This document shows positions 42,469 through 51,599 of a DNA stretch of 64,000 bases, one piece after another. The translations under genes were made by a program, and so were the position numbers. The notes beneath the pieces are model-generated. The model saw only the letters and a list, made by a program, of their open reading frames with translations, searched no databases and was not told the origin of the DNA. Source of the DNA: JAVBRD01 sp031548365 (GTDB lineage Bacteria; Bacillota; Clostridia; Christensenellales; UBA1750); assembly GCA_031548365.1 (NCBI GenBank), contig JAVBRD010000031.1, forward strand, positions 10,251 to 74,250, in the 5' to 3' direction. Position 1 is the stretch's first letter, and the number at the start of each line of letters is the position of its first letter.

Positions 42469-43065
42469 ATGCACATCATAGGTTTGACCGGAGGCATCGC
42501 CTGCGGGAAGTCCACCGTGAGCACGCACATACGTTCGCGCGGCGTGACTGTGATCGATGCGGACGCCATCAGCAGAAGCGTCACTGAGCCGGGACGCCCG
42601 GGCGTCGACGCTGTGCTGAACGTGTTTGGCGAGGCGTATGTTACGGACGGCGTTGTTGACCGCAAAAAGCTTGCGGCCACCGTTTTTGCAGACGCCGCGC
42701 AGAGAAAAAAACTTGAGAGCGCGCTCCATCCGATCATCAAGGCTGAGATGGACCGGGAGATCGAGGATGCGCGCGCGTCGGGCGCGAAGGCCGTTGTGCT
42801 TGATATCCCGCTTTTGTTTGAAGCGGGTCTGGACTCCGTTGCGGACGAAGTTTGGGTGGTGACCGCGAGCCGGGAAGAGCAGATCAGCCGTCTCGCGTCG
42901 CGGGACGGTCTATCCCGAGAGGAAGCGCTCGCGCGCATCACGGCGCAGATGCCTCTTGCGGAAAAAGCCGCGCGCGCGGACGTCATCATAGAGAATAACC
43001 GCTCGCTTGCCCAGACGATCGCCAGGGTGGATGAACTGCTGGAGGGCCGCGCATGCGTGCTGTGA
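42469..43065 (+). CDS. coaE: Dephospho-CoA kinase
   Basis: Last step of coenzyme A synthesis: phosphorylates the 3'-OH of dephospho-CoA. 198 residues from ATG 42469 with AGGTGA upstream. P-loop GLTGGIACGKST, then DADAISRSVTEPGRPG and VVLDIPLLFEAGLDSVADEVWVVTA, with the lid segment SREEQISRLASRDGLSREEA. It lies behind polA and overlaps the transglycosylase gene by 13 bases, a common Clostridia arrangement. Confidence 0.96.
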   Translation: MHIIGLTGGIACGKSTVSTHIRSRGVTVIDADAISRSVTEPGRPGVDAVLNVFGEAYVTDGVVDRKKLAATVFADAAQRKKLESALHPIIKAEMDREIEDARASGAKAVVLDIPLLFEAGLDSVADEVWVVTASREEQISRLASRDGLSREEALARITAQMPLAEKAARADVIIENNRSLAQTIARVDELLEGRACVL

Positions 43066-43637
43066 GGGGAGTCGCGGTATTTCTGCTCGTCATCGCGGTC
43101 GCGCTCGCGGGCCTCTACTTTTATCAGGACAGGCTGCAGAGGATCGGCCACCCGCTTAGGTATGAGGAACTCGTGGTCGAGAACGCAGAGGCGAACCGGC
43201 TCGACCCGCTGCTCGTGTGGTCGGTGATGAAAGTTGAGTCGGGTTTTCGTGAGAAAGCGGAGTCGCGCGTGGGCGCGCGCGGGCTGATGCAGGTTATGCC
43301 GGACACGGGCGAGTGGATCGCCAAGAAGTTGGGGGAGCAGGATGGGTACACCGATGACAGGCTGTACGAGGCGGAGACGAGTTTGCGCTACGGCTGCTGG
43401 TACCTGCGGTACTTACTCGACAGGTTCGACGGTGAACTGACGCTCTCAATCGCGGCGTACAACGCGGGCGGGGGCAATGTCGATAAGTGGCTGGACGATG
43501 CGCGCTACAGCCAAGACGGCGAAGCGCTCACGCACATTCCATTCGCTGAGACAAGACAGTATGTCCAGCGAATCGAAAAAGCGTACGCCGCTTATCAACG
43601 TCTGTATCCCGAGATCGCCAACGCGGTGCGGGACTGA
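43053..43637 (+). CDS. Soluble-lytic-transglycosylase-like murein hydrolase
   Basis: 194 residues: N-terminal membrane anchor (RGVAVFLLVIAVALAGLYFY) and an extracellular SLT domain. Catalytic Glu in WSVMKVESGF (~63), then ARGLMQVMPDTGEWIA, LYEAETSLRYGCWYLRYLL and SIAAYNAGGGNV. Cleaves peptidoglycan glycan strands with formation of 1,6-anhydro-MurNAc. Overlaps coaE, so co-translated. Confidence 0.93.
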   Translation: MRAVRGVAVFLLVIAVALAGLYFYQDRLQRIGHPLRYEELVVENAEANRLDPLLVWSVMKVESGFREKAESRVGARGLMQVMPDTGEWIAKKLGEQDGYTDDRLYEAETSLRYGCWYLRYLLDRFDGELTLSIAAYNAGGGNVDKWLDDARYSQDGEALTHIPFAETRQYVQRIEKAYAAYQRLYPEIANAVRD

Positions 43638-43650
43638 TGGAAAGACTGTG

Positions 43651-45207
43651 ATGATGTTGACAACTGGACTTATGCGCAAGCTCGCGCTTCTGGCCGTGTG
43701 CTTGATCATGTGTGTGCCGATCGCGGCGTGCCGTGAGGGTATACCGGTCATTAACGTGCCTTCGAGCACCAGCGCGCCGGTTTTTGTGACGCCACGGCCG
43801 GCCAGCGGGGAGCAGGAGCTGTTTTTGCCCGTGCCCACCGCCCAGCCCCCTCTTCCGCAATCAACGCTTTCACGGCAATGGACCGCGGTGTACGGGCTGA
43901 TCTACGAGCCGCTGGTCAGGCTGGATGCGAGCGGAACGCCGGTTCCCGGCATCTGCGAGAGTTTCACGCCGTCAGCTGACGGCAAGACATGGACGTTCAA
44001 GATCAGGCTGGGTGTTCTTTTTCACGACGGTATGCCGCTCAATGCGCAAGCGGTGGCCGATTCGTTCGGCAAAATGAAAGCCGGAAACAACCCGTACACT
44101 GCGCTGCTCAATAAAATAGAACGGGTCAAAGCGGAGGACGAGCTTGTGCTCACGGTCGTTTCCAAAGAGGCGGGCTGGGACGCGGTGTATGCGATGACGG
44201 CGCCGGTCATCGGTGCGGACAATGGTCCGCTTCCCGCGGGAACGGGAATCTACCGTGTCACGGTGCTGCAGGGGGAAAGCCTTTACCTCGAGGCTAACGC
44301 CGACAGCTGGCGGCGCCCGCCTGCGATTCCTTACGCGCGCACCGTGGTGGTATCGGGAGAAGAGGCGTCGCTCGGACGGCTAGCGATGGGCGAGATCTCG
44401 CTTGCGCCGCTTTACAAGCTCGCACCCGGCGCGGTCGACCGCGCGGTCGCGGACACGGCGGTCATCGCCACCCAGCAGTATGAAATGATGGTGTTCAACC
44501 AGCGCGCTAACTCGTCCGTCAACGATTTGCGCGTCAGGCAAGCGCTTTGCGCGCTGATAGACGATCAAACGCTCGCGCGGCTCCAGCACGTGGGTGGAGC
44601 GCTGATGTCCGATTTGCCCGTCCTTCCCGGAAACCATCTTTTCAACGCGCAACTGGCAAAGGCCGCTCTGACGAGGGAGGAAGCCGTGAGCTTGCTCGAG
44701 GAGGCCGGGTACAGTCAGGGGTACCCGCTCCGGCTACGGCTCTTAACCAATACCGAGACGGAGTCCGCGCCTCGAGCGGACATCGCCAAAGCCATTCAGG
44801 AGATGCTGGCGCCGCACAATGTGAATGTTGAAATCACAGCGCTCCCTTTCACAGACTTTCTGGCCTCCGCGAAGCAGGGCGCGTTTGACGCCGCGCTCAT
44901 CGGTGTGACACTTCCCATTGAGCCTGATTTGCGCCCCCTGCTTATGACGGGCGGCGCCAACAACATCACCGGCTCCTCCGATAGTGAGTTGGACGGGTTG
45001 CTCACTGACGCGAGCGTGGTCGTCACGGCGGAAGAGCGCGCAATGGCCTGGTCTGCGCTGGAGAAGTATCTGCTTGAGCAGTTGCCGTTCGCGGGGTTTT
45101 ACTTCCACACGGGAACGCTCGCGTACACGCGCGGTCTGGCGGGGGTTGAGACGGCGCGGGAGCCTTGGGTGTATGACGGTGTCTCCGGTTGGCGGTTCGA
45201 GCGGTAG
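43651..45207 (+). CDS. Peptide/nickel-type ABC substrate-binding lipoprotein (SBP_bac_5)
   Basis: 518 residues from ATG 43651. Signal peptide with lipobox IAAC, a Pro/Thr-rich linker, then a family-5 binding fold: VYGLIYEPLVRLDASGTPVPGICESFTPSADGKTWTF is the class signature (two parts), with LRVRQALCALIDDQTLA and LLEEAGYSQGYPLRL. GGAAAG precedes the start. No opp/dpp permease genes follow, so it is an orphan binding protein. Relatives bind oligopeptides, nickel or sugars. Confidence 0.88.
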   Translation: MMLTTGLMRKLALLAVCLIMCVPIAACREGIPVINVPSSTSAPVFVTPRPASGEQELFLPVPTAQPPLPQSTLSRQWTAVYGLIYEPLVRLDASGTPVPGICESFTPSADGKTWTFKIRLGVLFHDGMPLNAQAVADSFGKMKAGNNPYTALLNKIERVKAEDELVLTVVSKEAGWDAVYAMTAPVIGADNGPLPAGTGIYRVTVLQGESLYLEANADSWRRPPAIPYARTVVVSGEEASLGRLAMGEISLAPLYKLAPGAVDRAVADTAVIATQQYEMMVFNQRANSSVNDLRVRQALCALIDDQTLARLQHVGGALMSDLPVLPGNHLFNAQLAKAALTREEAVSLLEEAGYSQGYPLRLRLLTNTETESAPRADIAKAIQEMLAPHNVNVEITALPFTDFLASAKQGAFDAALIGVTLPIEPDLRPLLMTGGANNITGSSDSELDGLLTDASVVVTAEERAMAWSALEKYLLEQLPFAGFYFHTGTLAYTRGLAGVETAREPWVYDGVSGWRFER

Positions 45208-45399
45208 GTTCGGGCCAACGCCGGATCGGCCGCATCCGCTCGCATAACCTCTAAACGGGATGCAGCATTTGGGTTCTTAATACCTTTCCGTCAAGAACCG
45301 CTGATAGAGTACGAAAAGCGATGATGAAAAACTGCGAGTGCCCAGAAAACCAGGCCTGCGCGGCATGACGGATTGCTTGTTTAGTTGGAAGTCGCAGCC

Positions 45400-45433
45400 A
45401 TAAAAACCCCCTGGACGCGATGTCCGGGGGGTT
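45400..45433 (-). terminator. Intrinsic terminator after asnS
   Basis: AACCCCC-T-GGAC (45405-45416) pairs with GTCC-G-GGGGGTT (45422-45433); on the minus strand the stem is followed by TTTTTATGG. The rest of the 45208-45455 gap shows no gene. Confidence 0.85.
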
Positions 45434-45455
45434 ATGCGTTGCGGGCCGACTTAAG

Positions 45456-46844
45456 CTAAAACTCGGCGTTGTTGACCGTACGGGGGAAAGGGATGGAGTC
45501 GCGGATATTCGCTATGCCCGTGATGTACATCACAAGCCGCTCAAAACCCAGCCCAAATCCCGCGTGCGGTACGCCGCCGTACTTGCGCAGCGCGAGATAC
45601 CAGCCGTAGTCCTCGGGGTTTAGCTTCATCTCAGCCATGGCGGCGAGCAGGATGTCCTCACGCTCTTCGCGCGCGCTTCCGCCAACCAGCTCGCCGATGC
45701 CCGGAACGAGCAGATCCATGGCTTGAACGGTTTTGCCGTCCTCGTTGCGCCGCATATAGAACGCCTTGATTTCCTTGGGATAATCGGTCACGAATACGGG
45801 CCGTCCGAACGTCTTCTCTGAGAGATAGCGCTCGTGTTCGGTCTGGAGATCACATCCCCAGTAAGGAGTGAACTCAAACGCGTTTCCGCTTTTCAGGAGC
45901 AGGTCGACCGCTTCGGTGTACGTCACATGCGCGAAATCGGCGTTCACGATGCCTTCGAGCCGGGGTAGCAAGCCTTTGTCGACAAACTGGCTCAGGAACG
46001 CGTACTCCTCGGGCGCTTTTGCCATGACGTCGGCGAGCACGTATTTGATCAAATCCTGCACGAGCTGCATGTCGTCGGCGAGCGTAGCGAAAGCGATTTC
46101 CGGCTCGATCATCCAGAATTCGGCGGCATGGCGGGTTGTGTTGCTGTTCTCGGCCCTGAACGTGGGGCCGAATGTGTACACGTTGCGCAGCGCGAGGCAG
46201 AAGCACTCGACGTTGAGCTGGCCCGAGACCGTCAAGGACGTGGGCTTGCCGAAAAAGTCCTTGCTGTAGTCGACTTGGCCGTCCGTGCCGCGGGGAGGTT
46301 TGTCAACGTCCAGCGTGGTGACGCGAAACATCTCGCCCGCGCCTTCGCAATCGCTCGCGGTGATAATGGGCGTGTGGACGTACACGAAGTCACGGTCGGA
46401 GAAAAACCGATGTATGGCCTGTGCGGCGAGCGAGCGGATGCGAAACACCGCGGAAAATGTGTTCGTACGCGGGCGCAAGTGCGCCATCTCGCGCAGGTAT
46501 TCCAGCGAGTGTCTTTTTTTCTGCATGGGATAGTCAGTTGGGCATGAGCCGATGAGCGCGACGCGGTCCGCCTTGAGTTCGAAAGGCTGTTTGGCGTCGG
46601 GCGTGGGCACAAGCTCGCCTTCGACCGCTACGGCTGACCCTTCCGTGAATCGGATGACGTCCTTGAAGTGGTCGGTTCGCCCGTCTTCAAGCACAACCTG
46701 GAGATTTTTGAAAAAAGACCCATCATTGAGCTCGATAAAGCCGAAGACCTTGGAATCGCGCAGCGTGCGTATCCACCCCTGAACGCGGATAGCTCCGGGT
46801 GCCGCCTGATTGCGGTACAACTCGCGTATGGTGACGTTTTTCAT
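45456..46844 (-). CDS. asnS: Asparaginyl-tRNA synthetase
   Basis: 462 residues, class IIb synthetase that charges tRNA-Asn directly. OB domain (RVQGWIRTLRDSKVFGFIELNDGS) then catalytic core with motif 2 FRAENSNTTRHAAEFWMIEPEI and motif 3 GFGLGFERLVMYITG, ending IPFPRTVNNAEF as AsnRS does. Its presence means Asn-tRNA does not have to be made through Asp-tRNA-Asn transamidation, which matters for reading the archaeal-type AspRS at 14.6 kb. Confidence 0.97.
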   Translation of the reverse strand: MKNVTIRELYRNQAAPGAIRVQGWIRTLRDSKVFGFIELNDGSFFKNLQVVLEDGRTDHFKDVIRFTEGSAVAVEGELVPTPDAKQPFELKADRVALIGSCPTDYPMQKKRHSLEYLREMAHLRPRTNTFSAVFRIRSLAAQAIHRFFSDRDFVYVHTPIITASDCEGAGEMFRVTTLDVDKPPRGTDGQVDYSKDFFGKPTSLTVSGQLNVECFCLALRNVYTFGPTFRAENSNTTRHAAEFWMIEPEIAFATLADDMQLVQDLIKYVLADVMAKAPEEYAFLSQFVDKGLLPRLEGIVNADFAHVTYTEAVDLLLKSGNAFEFTPYWGCDLQTEHERYLSEKTFGRPVFVTDYPKEIKAFYMRRNEDGKTVQAMDLLVPGIGELVGGSAREEREDILLAAMAEMKLNPEDYGWYLALRKYGGVPHAGFGLGFERLVMYITGIANIRDSIPFPRTVNNAEF

Positions 46845-46890
46845 GCTGATCCCTCCGGACTTGTCGTAAGCGGAGATGGTGGCCGCCTGT

Positions 46891-46920
46891 ACGTTACCAT
46901 GAACCGGTCTTTCCTGTCAA
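46891..46920 (-). promoter_or_regulatory. Candidate promoter of asnS
   Basis: Minus strand TTGACA (46920-46915), 18-base spacer, TAACGT (46896-46891), ~45 bases upstream of the ATG. Confidence 0.5.
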
Positions 46921-47028
46921 TGCGCGCGCAAGGCGGACAGCGCACAGAAATTTGACTAAATTGTTGAAGGACGCATGGTTTTGTGTTATCCTCTCAAAGA
47001 TAAGCAAGTGATGATGGGAGGAATCTGC

Positions 47029-48099
47029 GTGAATCTGCGGGCGAAAAAGCTCCTTGGATTGATCGATCAGTCTGGCGACACGCTCGTGCTGCTCACGAAG
47101 CGTGAAAACATTCGCTATTTCAGCGGTTTTACGGGTGAAGGCGCGCTTCTTGTCTCATCCAAGGGCAGTTTCGTGATCACGGATTCGCGCTACACCGAGG
47201 CAGCGGCGCTGCAAGCGCCTGAATCGGCAATCCTGGCCACGAGCAGGGATGTCAAAATTACCGATCTTGTGAGAAAAACGGTCGGCGAGCTCCAGTGCAA
47301 AACGGTGCTCTTCGAGGACGACGAGATGACGCTTAAGTCGTACAAGGCGTATTCCGAAGCACTTGAGGGAATCGCGATGTCTCCGGTGGGCGGCAAGCCC
47401 GAAAAGGTGCGTATGGTCAAGGACGAGGCTGAGCTTGCGTCCATGGCGCGCGCGGAGTCGCTGGTGGACAAGGCGTTTTCGTGGTCGCTCGGTTTCATCA
47501 AACCGGGGCTTTCAGAAATGGATGTCAAAACGGAGCTCGAGTATCAGTTGTGCAAGCTCGGCGGGGAAGGGCCGGCGTTTAGCAGCATCGTGTGTTCGGG
47601 GCCGAACACGTCCAAGCCGCACGCTGAGCCCGGAAATCGCGCCATCCAAAAGGGCGACATGGTCACGATGGACTTCGGGTGCAAAATCGACGGACTGTGC
47701 AGCGACTTCACGCGCACCATCGCGGTGGGCCAACCGCCCGAAGAGATGAAGATCATCTACCAGATCGTGCTGGAGGCCAACCAGAAGGCGTTTGACGCGG
47801 TCAAGCCGGGGCTTGTGGGCCGCGAGGTGGACGCCGTCGCGCGCGCGCACATCACCGATAAGGGTTACGGCGGCATGTTCGGGCACGGACTTGGCCACGG
47901 CGTGGGCTTGCTCATTCACGAGGGGCCGAGCGTGGGCATGAAGTCCGAGGATGTCCTGGAAGCAGGGCATGTCATCACCATTGAGCCGGGCATTTACATC
48001 GCGGGGCTTGGGGGGGTGCGCATAGAGGACATGGTCGTCGTCACGGAGACAGGTGCGCGAAACCTCGCGTCCAGCCGAAAAGACCTGATCATCCTGTAG
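47029..48099 (+). CDS. Xaa-Pro aminopeptidase (M24B metallopeptidase)
   Basis: 356 residues from the GTG at 47029, seven bases after GGGAGG; the frame extends to 46975 without a site. Creatinase-like N-terminal domain (RENIRYFSGFTGEGALL) and pita-bread catalytic domain with the five metal ligands: MDFGCKIDGLCSDFTRT (two Asp), GHGLGHGVG (His), TIEPGIY (Glu) and RIEDMV (Glu). Located directly upstream of efp, the standard Bacillota order, where it removes residues next to proline. Confidence 0.94.
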   Translation: MNLRAKKLLGLIDQSGDTLVLLTKRENIRYFSGFTGEGALLVSSKGSFVITDSRYTEAAALQAPESAILATSRDVKITDLVRKTVGELQCKTVLFEDDEMTLKSYKAYSEALEGIAMSPVGGKPEKVRMVKDEAELASMARAESLVDKAFSWSLGFIKPGLSEMDVKTELEYQLCKLGGEGPAFSSIVCSGPNTSKPHAEPGNRAIQKGDMVTMDFGCKIDGLCSDFTRTIAVGQPPEEMKIIYQIVLEANQKAFDAVKPGLVGREVDAVARAHITDKGYGGMFGHGLGHGVGLLIHEGPSVGMKSEDVLEAGHVITIEPGIYIAGLGGVRIEDMVVVTETGARNLASSRKDLIIL

Positions 48100-48126
48100 T
48101 TATTCAAACCAGTTGGAGGGTTTTAC

Positions 48127-48684
48127 ATGTTAACCGCAAGTGAATTTCGCAAAGGCGTAACCATTGAACTGGATGGCGGCGTTTGGAACATCGTCGATTT
48201 CCAGCACGTCAAGCCCGGCAAGGGCGCGGCGTTCGTCCGCACCAAGATCAAGAACGTCATCAACGGCTCGGTGCTTGAGCGCACGTTCAACCCCACGGAC
48301 AAGATGCCGAGAGCGCACATTGAGACAAAAGAAATGCAGTACCTCTACAGTGACGGCGAGTTGTACTACTTCATGGACATCGAGTCCTTCGAGCAGCTCC
48401 CGCTCAACCTTGCGCAGGTTGAGGACGCATTGCCCTTTGTCAAGGAAAACTCGAATGTCACGGTGCGCTTTTTCAAAGGCGCGGCATTCTCGGTCGAGCC
48501 GCCGAACTTCGTCGAGCTGGTCATCACCAAGTGTGAGCCCGGCGCGCGTGGCGACACGGCGACCAACGTGACCAAGCCCGCGACGCTGGAGACGGGGTAC
48601 GTCGTTGGTGTGCCGCTCTTCATCAACGAGGGCGAAAAAATCCGAATCGACACCCGGACGGGCGAATACATGGAGCGCGCCTGA
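48127..48684 (+). CDS. efp: Translation elongation factor P
   Basis: 185 residues, relieves ribosome stalling at polyproline. KOW-like domain I with the tip loop HVKPGKGAAFVRTKIKN (the Lys position modified in other bacteria is K in PGKG), followed by the two OB domains ending GEKIRIDTRTGEYMERA. GGAGG nine bases before ATG 48127. Pro-rich linkers in the window's lipoproteins and the G5/3D protein are plausible clients. Confidence 0.97.
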   Translation: MLTASEFRKGVTIELDGGVWNIVDFQHVKPGKGAAFVRTKIKNVINGSVLERTFNPTDKMPRAHIETKEMQYLYSDGELYYFMDIESFEQLPLNLAQVEDALPFVKENSNVTVRFFKGAAFSVEPPNFVELVITKCEPGARGDTATNVTKPATLETGYVVGVPLFINEGEKIRIDTRTGEYMERA

Positions 48685-48730
48685 TCTTCTCCGCAACCGA
48701 AGGTCCGGACGATGGAAGGAGAACATGATA

Positions 48731-50284
48731 ATGCGGATCGCATTTGATTTCAACCACGTCATGTCAGAGTATGTTCAGAGCGCTTATGAGAGCATTGCCG
48801 CTGAGCTGAACGCGTGCCTTGCGGAAGGGCTGCCCGAAAAATCCGCGGCGGACGCGCGGAATAAGCTGCATAAGCTGGGCGTGTCGTCCGAAGTGATCGC
48901 GTCGCGTTTTGTCACCAGCAAGGAACTTGCCGATCTGTTGCCGCGCCTGCGCGCCTCCCACAAAAACGTAGAGGCGATGCGCGGGGACGAGCGAAAGATG
49001 ATGGCGTGGACGCGGCTTCCGTACGAACAGGAAAAGACTGTCTCAGACATCAAGATGGCCGCGGGGCGCATCCGCGAGCGGTTCTCTACCTTCGTCGTCT
49101 TCGGAATCGGCGGTTCCGCGCTCGGTCCCACGGCGGTACAGACCGCGCTTAACCATCTGCGCTGGAACGACCTGCCCGAATCAAAACGTCACGGCCCCAA
49201 GCTTTACGTGGAAGACAACGTCGATCCCGAGCGCATGTCGTCCCTGCTGGACGTCATAGAGCTTGGCTCGACCTGCTTTAACATCGTGTCAAAATCCGGA
49301 AACACGTCTGAGACGATGTCACAGTATCTGATGGTTGTCAGCCTCCTCAAGAAGCATTTCCCGGATGACTGGCATGAACGGATCATCTTTACAACCGACG
49401 CGGCGCGCGGCAATCTCCAGGCCATCGCGCGCGGTGAGGCGGCCAAGGGCAGGACAATCACCTGCTTTACCGTGCCCGACGGCGTCGGCGGGCGCTTCTC
49501 CGAGTTGTGCCCGGTCGGCTTGCTCGCGGCGGCGGTTTGCGGCATCAATATCGAGGAAATTCTGGCGGGCGCGCAGCTTATGGACACTTGGTGCCGCGAG
49601 GACGACCCGATGAGGAACCCTGCGCTGTTGGCGGCGGGCATCATGTACATCCTCTCGGAGCTTAAGTCTCCCAAGAAGAACATCAGCGTGATGTTCCCCT
49701 ACGCGGACAGCCTGCGTTTCATCGCGGACTGGTACGCGCAGCTGTGGGCGGAGAGTCTGGGTAAAGATCACGCGCAAAACGGGGACTGGAAAGACGAGCC
49801 TGCGGGGCAGACACCCGTCAAAGCCGTGGGCGTGACCGATCAGCACTCGCAGGTGCAGCTCTACACCGAAGGGCCTTTTGACAAGGTCGTGACTTTCCTC
49901 TCCGTTAAAGAGTACCGCAGCACGCTGGGCATTCCCGGCGGCGCTATCGACTACCCAGACGTCGCGTTCCTCTCCGGCTCTACGTTCGACACGCTCATCC
50001 AGAAAGAGCGGGAGGCCACCGAGTACGCGCTCATGGTCAGCGGTAAGCCGAGCTGGAACATCACCCTGCCTGAGGTGAACGCCAACACCGTGGGCCAGCT
50101 CCTCTTCTTTTTCGAGATGATGACCGCTTACGAAGGTGATCTGCTCGGGATCGACGCGTTTGACCAACCGGGTGTCGAGGAAGGCAAGAACGCCACGTAC
50201 GGGCTCTTTGGGCGCAAGGGATTTGAGTACAAGGCGCGTGAACTGTCCGCAAGACCCGCTAAGAGCAAGGAGTTCATGCTTTAG
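48731..50284 (+). CDS. pgi: Glucose-6-phosphate isomerase
   Basis: 517 residues from ATG 48731 (AAGGAG nine bases upstream; ATG 48725 is too close). Interconverts glucose-6-phosphate and fructose-6-phosphate. Sugar-isomerase landmarks: FGIGGSALGPTAVQTAL, SKSGNTSETMSQY, GVGGRFSELCPVGLLAAAV and QHSQVQLYTEGPFDK. It belongs to the longer bacterial form. Isolated between efp and a methyltransferase. Confidence 0.93.
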   Translation: MRIAFDFNHVMSEYVQSAYESIAAELNACLAEGLPEKSAADARNKLHKLGVSSEVIASRFVTSKELADLLPRLRASHKNVEAMRGDERKMMAWTRLPYEQEKTVSDIKMAAGRIRERFSTFVVFGIGGSALGPTAVQTALNHLRWNDLPESKRHGPKLYVEDNVDPERMSSLLDVIELGSTCFNIVSKSGNTSETMSQYLMVVSLLKKHFPDDWHERIIFTTDAARGNLQAIARGEAAKGRTITCFTVPDGVGGRFSELCPVGLLAAAVCGINIEEILAGAQLMDTWCREDDPMRNPALLAAGIMYILSELKSPKKNISVMFPYADSLRFIADWYAQLWAESLGKDHAQNGDWKDEPAGQTPVKAVGVTDQHSQVQLYTEGPFDKVVTFLSVKEYRSTLGIPGGAIDYPDVAFLSGSTFDTLIQKEREATEYALMVSGKPSWNITLPEVNANTVGQLLFFFEMMTAYEGDLLGIDAFDQPGVEEGKNATYGLFGRKGFEYKARELSARPAKSKEFML

Positions 50285-50306
50285 CGTTGAAGTCCATTAG
50301 TATGCA

Positions 50307-50336
50307 GCAGGGCACAGGGTTAACCCTGTGCCCTGC
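50307..50336. repeat. 30-bp perfect palindrome before the methyltransferase gene
   Basis: GCAGGGCACAGGGTT followed immediately by its exact complement, between the pgi stop (50284) and the ribosome binding site at 50338. No T tract, so it is not an ordinary terminator; it could be an operator or an RNA hairpin covering the translation start. Confidence 0.75.
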
Positions 50337-50348
50337 TTGGAGGTAAAC

Positions 50349-51599
50349 ATGCGCGCGGATAAGACAACGTTCGAAACGAAGCTTGCGCAGTGGCTGACTG
50401 ACGACAGCCTGATGCGCGCGTTGCTCAGCGCACCTAAAACTAAGGATATGCTCAGGGTCAAGATTGTGCCCGTGAGCGTGCGTGGGGAGAAGGGGCTTCA
50501 GCTTGAGTTTCAAGAACCGGGCGGGAAAGTCAGGCATGCTAATCTCGCTGCTGGAGAAGCTGTGCGCGCGGTGATCGAGCTGATGGAGGTTTCATTTGGC
50601 CAGCTCAACGCGGTGATGTGGGGGCAGGAGGCGCAGGCGGTCGTCAAAAAAGATTGCTGGCTGATTACGGAGCATGAGATCGCGCGCGAGGGAAAAGCGA
50701 GCGAGACGGTTGGTCACGACCGCGAAAAAAACCGGCTCATCGCGGACGGCCAACCGCTCTCCTTCTTAATCGAGCTTGGCATCATGACGAGCGAGGGTCG
50801 TGTTAAGCACGACATGATGGCCAAGTTCAGGCAGATCAACCGTTTTCTTGAGCTGGTGCGCGACGTCCTGCCCGAGCTGCCGCAGGGGCGGCTGCGCATC
50901 ATCGATTTCGGGTGCGGCAAGAGCTATTTGACATTCGCGCTTCATCATTACATGACGAGCGTGATCGGGCGCGAGGTGGACTTTACCGGCATCGACCTGA
51001 AGCGGGACGTCATAGAGCATTGCCAATCGCTTGCGAAGCGCACGGGAGCGCGCATGAGCTTCATTTGCGGGGACGCGCACGAAGTTGCGCCGGATGGAGC
51101 GGACCTGGTCGTCTCACTCCACGCGTGTGACACCGCGACCGATGCTGCGCTCGCTTGCGCGGTGCGCCTGAAGGCCAAGGCGGTGCTCTCCGTGCCGTGC
51201 TGCCATCACGAGCTTACTGCGCAGGCGCGGTGCGATTCGCTTGGCCTCATCATGAAACATGGCATATTGCGGCAGCGCTTGTGTGAGATCGCCACCGACG
51301 CGCTTCGCGCGCAATTGCTTGAGATTCATGGTTATACCGCGCAAGTCATCGAGTTCATTGATCCCGACGCGACAGCAAAGAACCTGATGATCCGCGCAGT
51401 ACATAAAAAAGGAGGTGCGCGGCAAGCGGAAGCGAAGCGCACCGACTACCGCGCACTCGTCAAGATGCTGGGGGTCGATCCTGCGCTAGGCCGCGCGCTT
51501 GATGAAAACGTCGCTGATCCTGCGGGTGGCGGGCAGCGCGGCGATCGCGACGCAGATGAGCGTGTCCAGCCCCACGCTGGTCAGGTTGTAGACGCTTGA
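50349..51599 (+). CDS. Class I SAM-dependent methyltransferase (Methyltransf_32-like)
   Basis: 416 residues from ATG 50349 (TTGGAGGT upstream). A ~170-residue N-terminal domain precedes the Rossmann methyltransferase core: LRIIDFGCGKSYLTFALHHY (SAM motif I), FTGIDLKRDVIEHC, ADLVVSLHACDTATDAAL and VLSVPCCHHEL. The architecture matches METTL25/Methyltransf_32 proteins, whose substrates are RNA or ribosomal components in the known cases. The last ~35 residues lie antisense to thiT and look non-conserved (Gly/Asp/Gln-rich). Confidence 0.8.
   Translation: MRADKTTFETKLAQWLTDDSLMRALLSAPKTKDMLRVKIVPVSVRGEKGLQLEFQEPGGKVRHANLAAGEAVRAVIELMEVSFGQLNAVMWGQEAQAVVKKDCWLITEHEIAREGKASETVGHDREKNRLIADGQPLSFLIELGIMTSEGRVKHDMMAKFRQINRFLELVRDVLPELPQGRLRIIDFGCGKSYLTFALHHYMTSVIGREVDFTGIDLKRDVIEHCQSLAKRTGARMSFICGDAHEVAPDGADLVVSLHACDTATDAALACAVRLKAKAVLSVPCCHHELTAQARCDSLGLIMKHGILRQRLCEIATDALRAQLLEIHGYTAQVIEFIDPDATAKNLMIRAVHKKGGARQAEAKRTDYRALVKMLGVDPALGRALDENVADPAGGGQRGDRDADERVQPHAGQVVDA

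Noticed and set aside
46952..46992. Promoter for the Xaa-Pro peptidase/efp unit (TTGACT or TTGAAG with TATCCT)
   Set aside because: Several weak combinations fit equally well; none has both a good -35 and a good -10 at 17 bases.
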